Below are positions 60,788 through 64,000 of a stretch of DNA of 64,000 nucleotides, piece after piece. Source of the stretch: Ochotona curzoniae (lineage: Eukaryota; Chordata; Mammalia; Lagomorpha; Ochotonidae). The stretch covers positions 62,001 through 126,000 of the forward strand of contig NW_024467102.1 of assembly GCF_017591425.1 (NCBI RefSeq), given 5' to 3'. The position numbers were made by a program, and so were the translations under genes. Under the pieces are notes generated by a model. It did not search any database. It was not told the origin of the DNA and saw nothing but the letters and a program-made list of their open reading frames with translations. How positions within the stretch are numbered: the first letter of the stretch is position 1; the number at the start of each line of letters is the position of its first letter.

Positions 60788-63488
60788 GTGGCTAGTCCCA
60801 AGCCCGGGCCGGGAAGATGGGCGGGCCGGCGTGAGGGGACATGACCCCCAGAAGATGGCGGCCGGGGTCCTGAGGCCCGATCAAGCCTGTCTCCAAGAAT
60901 GCAACCAGCAGCCTTCACGCCCACTTGGAAAGCTGCTTCGGGGAGGCTGGACCCCCACATGTGGCCCTTTCCGGGCCTAGCGTGGTAACCCAGGTACAGC
61001 GACCCGAACCCCTGGCAGGTGGCGCTAGGGGCGTGGCTAGACCCAAGCCCGGGCCAGGAAGAGGGGTGGGGCCGGCGAAAGGCGCGTGACCCCCAGCAGA
61101 TGGCGGCCAGTGTCCTCAAGCCCGATCAAGCCTGTCTCCAAGAATGCAACCAGCAGCCTTCACGCCCACTCAGAAGGCTGCTTCGGGGAGGCTGGACCCC
61201 CACGTGTGGCCCCCTCTGGGCCTAGCGTGGTAACCCAGGTACAGCGACCCGACCCCTGGACTGGTGGCTCTAGGGGCGTGGCTAGACCCAAGCTCGGGCC
61301 GGGAAGAGGGGCGGGGCCGGGGCAAGGGGACATGACCCCCAGCACATGGCGGCCGGGGTCCTCAAGCCAGATCAAGCCTGTCTCCAAGAATGCAACCAGC
61401 AGCCTTCACGACCACTCGGAAGGCTGCTTCGGGGAGGCTGGACCCCCACATGTGGCCCTTTTCGGGCCTAGCTTGTTAACCCAGGTACAGTGACCCGAAC
61501 CCCCGGCCAGTGGCGCTAGGGGCGTGGCTAGACCCAAGCCCGGGCCGGGAAGAGGGGCTGGGCCTGCGCAAGGGGACGTGACCCCCAGAAGATGGCGGCC
61601 TGGGTCCTCAAGCCCGATCAAGCCTGTCTCCAAGAATGCAACCAGCAGCCTTCACGCCCACTTGGAAGGCTGCTTCGGGGAGGCTGGACCCAAACGTTTG
61701 GCCCTTTTCGGGCCTAGCGTGGTAACCTAGGTACAGTGACCCGACCTCAAGGCTATTGGCCCTAGTGCCGTGGCTAGACCAAAGCCCGGGCCGGGATGAG
61801 GGGCGAGGCAGGCGCAAGGGGACGTGACCCCCAGCAGATGGCGGCCGGGGTCCTCAAGCCAGATCAAGCCTGTCTCCCGGAATGCAACCAGCAGCCTTCA
61901 CGCCCACTCGGAAGGCTGCTTTGGGGAGGCTGGACCAGCACGTGTGGCCCTTTCCGGGCCTAGTGTGGTAACCCAGGTACAGTGACCCGATCCCCTGGCA
62001 GGTGGCGCTAGGGCCGTGGCTAGACACAAGCCTGGGCCGGGAAGAGGGGCGGGGCTGGCGCAAGGGGACGTGACCCCCAGCAGATGGCGGCCAGGGTCCT
62101 CAAGCCCGATCAAGCCTGTCTCCTGGAATTCAACCAGCAGCCTTCCCGCTCACTGGGAAGGCTGCTTCGGGGAGGCTGGACCCGCACGTGTGGCCCTTTT
62201 CGGGCCTAGCGTGGTAACCCAGGTACAGCGACCCGAACCCCTGGCTGGTGGCGCTAGGGGCGTGGCTAGACCCAAGCCCGGGCCGGGAAGAGGGGCGGGC
62301 CGGCGCAAGGGGACGTGACCCCCTGCAGATGGCGGCCGGGGTCCTCAAGCCAGATCAAGCCTGTCTCCAAGAATGCAACCAGCAGCCTTCACGCTCACTC
62401 GGAAGGCTGCTTCGGGGAGGCTGTACCCCCACGTGTGGCCCTTTTCGGGCCTAGCGTGGTAACCCAGGTACAGCGACCCGACCCCCGGCCAGTGGCCCTA
62501 GGGGCGTGGCTAGACCCAAGCCCGGGCCGGGAAGAGGGGCTGGGCCGGCGCAAGGGGATGTGACCCCCTGCAGATGGCGGCCGGGGTCCTCAAGCCAGAT
62601 CAAGCCTGTCTCCAAGAATGCAACCAGCAGCCTTCACGACCACTTGGAAGGCTGCTTCGGGGAGGCTGTACCCCCACGTGTGGCCCTTTTCGGGCCTAGC
62701 GTGGTAACCCAGGTACAGCAACCCGACCCCCGGGCCAGTGGCCCTAGGGCCGTGGCTAGACCCAAGCCCTGGCCGGGAAGAGGGGCGGGGCCGGCGCAAG
62801 GGGACGTGACTCCCTGCAGATGGCGGCTGGGGTCCTCAAGCCAGATCAAGCCTGTCTCCAAGAATGCAACCAGCAGCCTTCACGCCCACTCGGAAGGCTG
62901 CTTCGAGGAGGCTGGACCCCCACGTGTGGCCCTTTTCGGGCCTAGCGTGGTAACCCAGGTACAGCTGACCCGATCCCCTGGCAGGTGGCGCTAGGTCGTG
63001 GGTAGACCCAAGCCCGGGCCGGGAAGAGGGGCGGGGCTGGCGCAAGGGGACGTGACCCCCTGCAGATGGCGGCCTGGGTCCTCAAGCCCGATCAATCCTG
63101 TCTCCTGGAATTCAACCAGCAGCCTTCCCGCTCACTGGGAAGGCTGCTTCGGGAGGCTGGACCCCCACGTGTGGCCGTTTCCGGGCCTAGCGTGGTAACC
63201 CAAGTACAGTGACCCAACCCATGGACGGGTGGCGCTAGGTGCGTGGCTAGACCCAAGCCAGGGCCGGGAAGAGGGGCTGGGCCGGCGCAAGGGGATGTGA
63301 ACCCCAGCAGATGGCGGCCGGGGTCCTCAAGCGCGATCAAGCCTGTCTCCAAGAATGCAACCAGCAGCCTTCACGCCCACTTGGAAGGCTGCTTCAGGGA
63401 GGCTGGACCCCCACGTGTGGACCTTTTCGGGCCTAGCGTGGTAACACAGGTACAGCGACCCAACCCCTGGACTGGTGGCTCTAGGGGC
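60788..63488 (+). repeat. Third, interrupted copy of the 15-monomer repeat
   Basis: Starts: 60788, 61033, 61278, 61524, 61770, 62016, 62262, 62506, 62752, 62998, 63243. From about 60,600 the order follows 54,250 onward at 6,388-6,390 bp offset (54398/60788, 55134/61524, 56855/63243). The monomer at 62,262 departs from the pattern; correspondence resumes at 62,506. Homology ends near 63,460. Confidence 0.87.
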
Positions 63489-64000
63489 GTGGCTAGACCC
63501 AAGCTCGGGCCGGGAAGAGGGGCGGGGCCGGGGCAAGGGGACATGACCCCCAGCACATGGCGGCCGGGGTCCTCAAGCCAGATCAAGCCTGTCTCCAAGA
63601 ATGCAACCAGCAGCCTTCACGAACACTCGGAAGGCTGCTTCGGGGAGGCTGGACCCCCACATGTGGCCCTTTTCGGGCCTAGCTTGTTAACCCAGGTACA
63701 GTGACCCGAACCCCCGGCCAGTGGCGCTAGGGGCGTGGCTAGACCCAAGCCCGGGCCGGGAAGAGGGGCTGGGCCTGCGCAAGGGGACGTGACCCCCAGA
63801 AGATGGCGGCCTGGGTCCTCAAGCCCGATCAAGCCTGTCTCCAAGAATGCAACCAGCAGCCTTCACGCCCACTTGGAAGGCTGCTTCGGGGAGGCTGGAC
63901 CCCAACGTTTGGCCCTTTTCGGGCCTAGCGTGGTAACCTAGGTACAGTGACCCGACCTCAAGGCTATTGGCCCTAGTGCCGTGGCTAGACCAAAGCCCGG
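63489..64000 (+). repeat. Nine-monomer jump back, plus partial last monomer
   Basis: Monomers start at 63,489, 63,735 and 63,981 (truncated by the window edge after 20 bases). The sequence returns to the types at 61,278, 61,524 and 61,770, an offset of 2,211 bp, with the same CTGGACTGGTGGCTC, GGGGCAAGGGGACATG, TAGCTTGTTAACCC and CTCAAGGCTATTGGCC variants. Confidence 0.88.

Larger units (their letters stand above)
1..64000 (+). repeat. Satellite array, ~246-bp GC-rich monomer, fills the window
   Basis: The same ~246-bp unit repeats from end to end in one orientation. 261 phase anchors (GTGGCTAG or one-base variants such as GTTGCTAG, ATGGCTAG, GTGACTAG) lie between 82 and 63,981, giving 260 complete monomers with a mean spacing of 245.8 bp. 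Most spacings are 243-249 bp; the one clear outlier is 225 bp. No unique sequence, transposon, inversion or simple-sequence tract interrupts the array. Monomers differ by point changes, strongly biased to CpG sites, and by small indels. The + strand is taken as the G-rich strand. I do not recognise the family; a centromeric, pericentromeric, subtelomeric or macrosatellite location cannot be decided from the sequence. Confidence 0.98.

Noticed and set aside
1..64000. High-GC bacterial or viral DNA
   Set aside because: 64 kb without a gene and only a 246-bp tandem repeat with HOR structure and CpG decay does not fit a bacterial or viral genome.
1..64000. CRISPR array
   Set aside because: Repeats are contiguous with no unique spacers, and the unit is about 246 bp.
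1..64000. rDNA intergenic spacer repeats
   Set aside because: No rRNA gene or recognisable rDNA sequence occurs within 64 kb, and HORs of 27-31 units would be atypical. It cannot be fully excluded without flanks.
1..64000. Identity with the feline FA-SAT or another named GC-rich satellite
   Set aside because: FA-SAT is known as GC- and CpG-rich but its unit is about 483 bp. 246 bp is not its period, and I cannot recall enough sequence to claim a match. A database search would decide.
1..64000. Inverted segments or transposon insertions inside the array
   Set aside because: The anchor appears on the + strand at every expected step from 82 to 63,981, and no gap exceeds about 249 bp.

Overview
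The whole 64-kb window is one uninterrupted, head-to-tail satellite DNA array. I found no credible protein-coding gene, RNA gene, transposon or unique-sequence stretch. Using the recurring GTGGCTAG (or a one-base variant) as a phase anchor, I placed 261 anchors from 82 to 63,981. The mean period is 245.8 bp, nearly always 243-249 bp, and every monomer points the same way. Both window ends cut through a monomer, so the array continues on both sides. The monomer is very GC-rich: 165 of 240 bases are G+C in 54,181-54,420, counted by hand, with about 17 CpGs.

Organism: no coding sequence is available to place it. The best clue is the mutation pattern. At many sites the monomers differ as CG / TG / CA, the signature of methyl-CpG deamination on both strands. 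Together with a multi-kilobase array that has higher-order structure, this points to a eukaryote with germline CpG methylation, most likely a vertebrate and possibly a mammal. That is inference. I do not recognise the monomer as a named satellite family.

Layout: (1) 82-8,194 holds two copies of a ~4.2-kb (16-18 monomer) block. (2) 5,739-18,994 is a tandem duplication of a 27-monomer, ~6.63-kb block, overlapping block 1. (3) 15,316-38,679 holds three nearly identical copies of a 31-monomer, ~7.62-kb higher-order repeat (HOR), with single-monomer gains in the first and third copies. (4) 38,680-43,114 is more diverged and contains a 6-monomer, 1.48-kb duplication. (5) 43,115-50,711 is a mixture of monomer types without an obvious HOR. 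(6) 50,712-57,523 is a 15-monomer, 3,686-bp tandem duplication. (7) 57,524-60,787 is mixed. (8) 60,788-63,488 is a third, interrupted copy of block 6. (9) 63,489-64,000 jumps back nine monomers. The nested and overlapping periods (1, 6, 9, 15, 17, 27 and 31 monomers) record repeated unequal exchange and conversion.

Within each monomer the recurring elements, in order, are: a G-quadruplex-type G-run cluster containing a GC box, a YY1-type ATGGCGGC core, a 10-12-bp inverted repeat, a CACGTG E-box, and (in a subset) a strong CTCF-like core. 246 is 3 x 82, so one frame can stay open across monomers. Its length is set by one decaying CpG (CGA versus TGA), which explains spurious ORFs of up to 317 codons.
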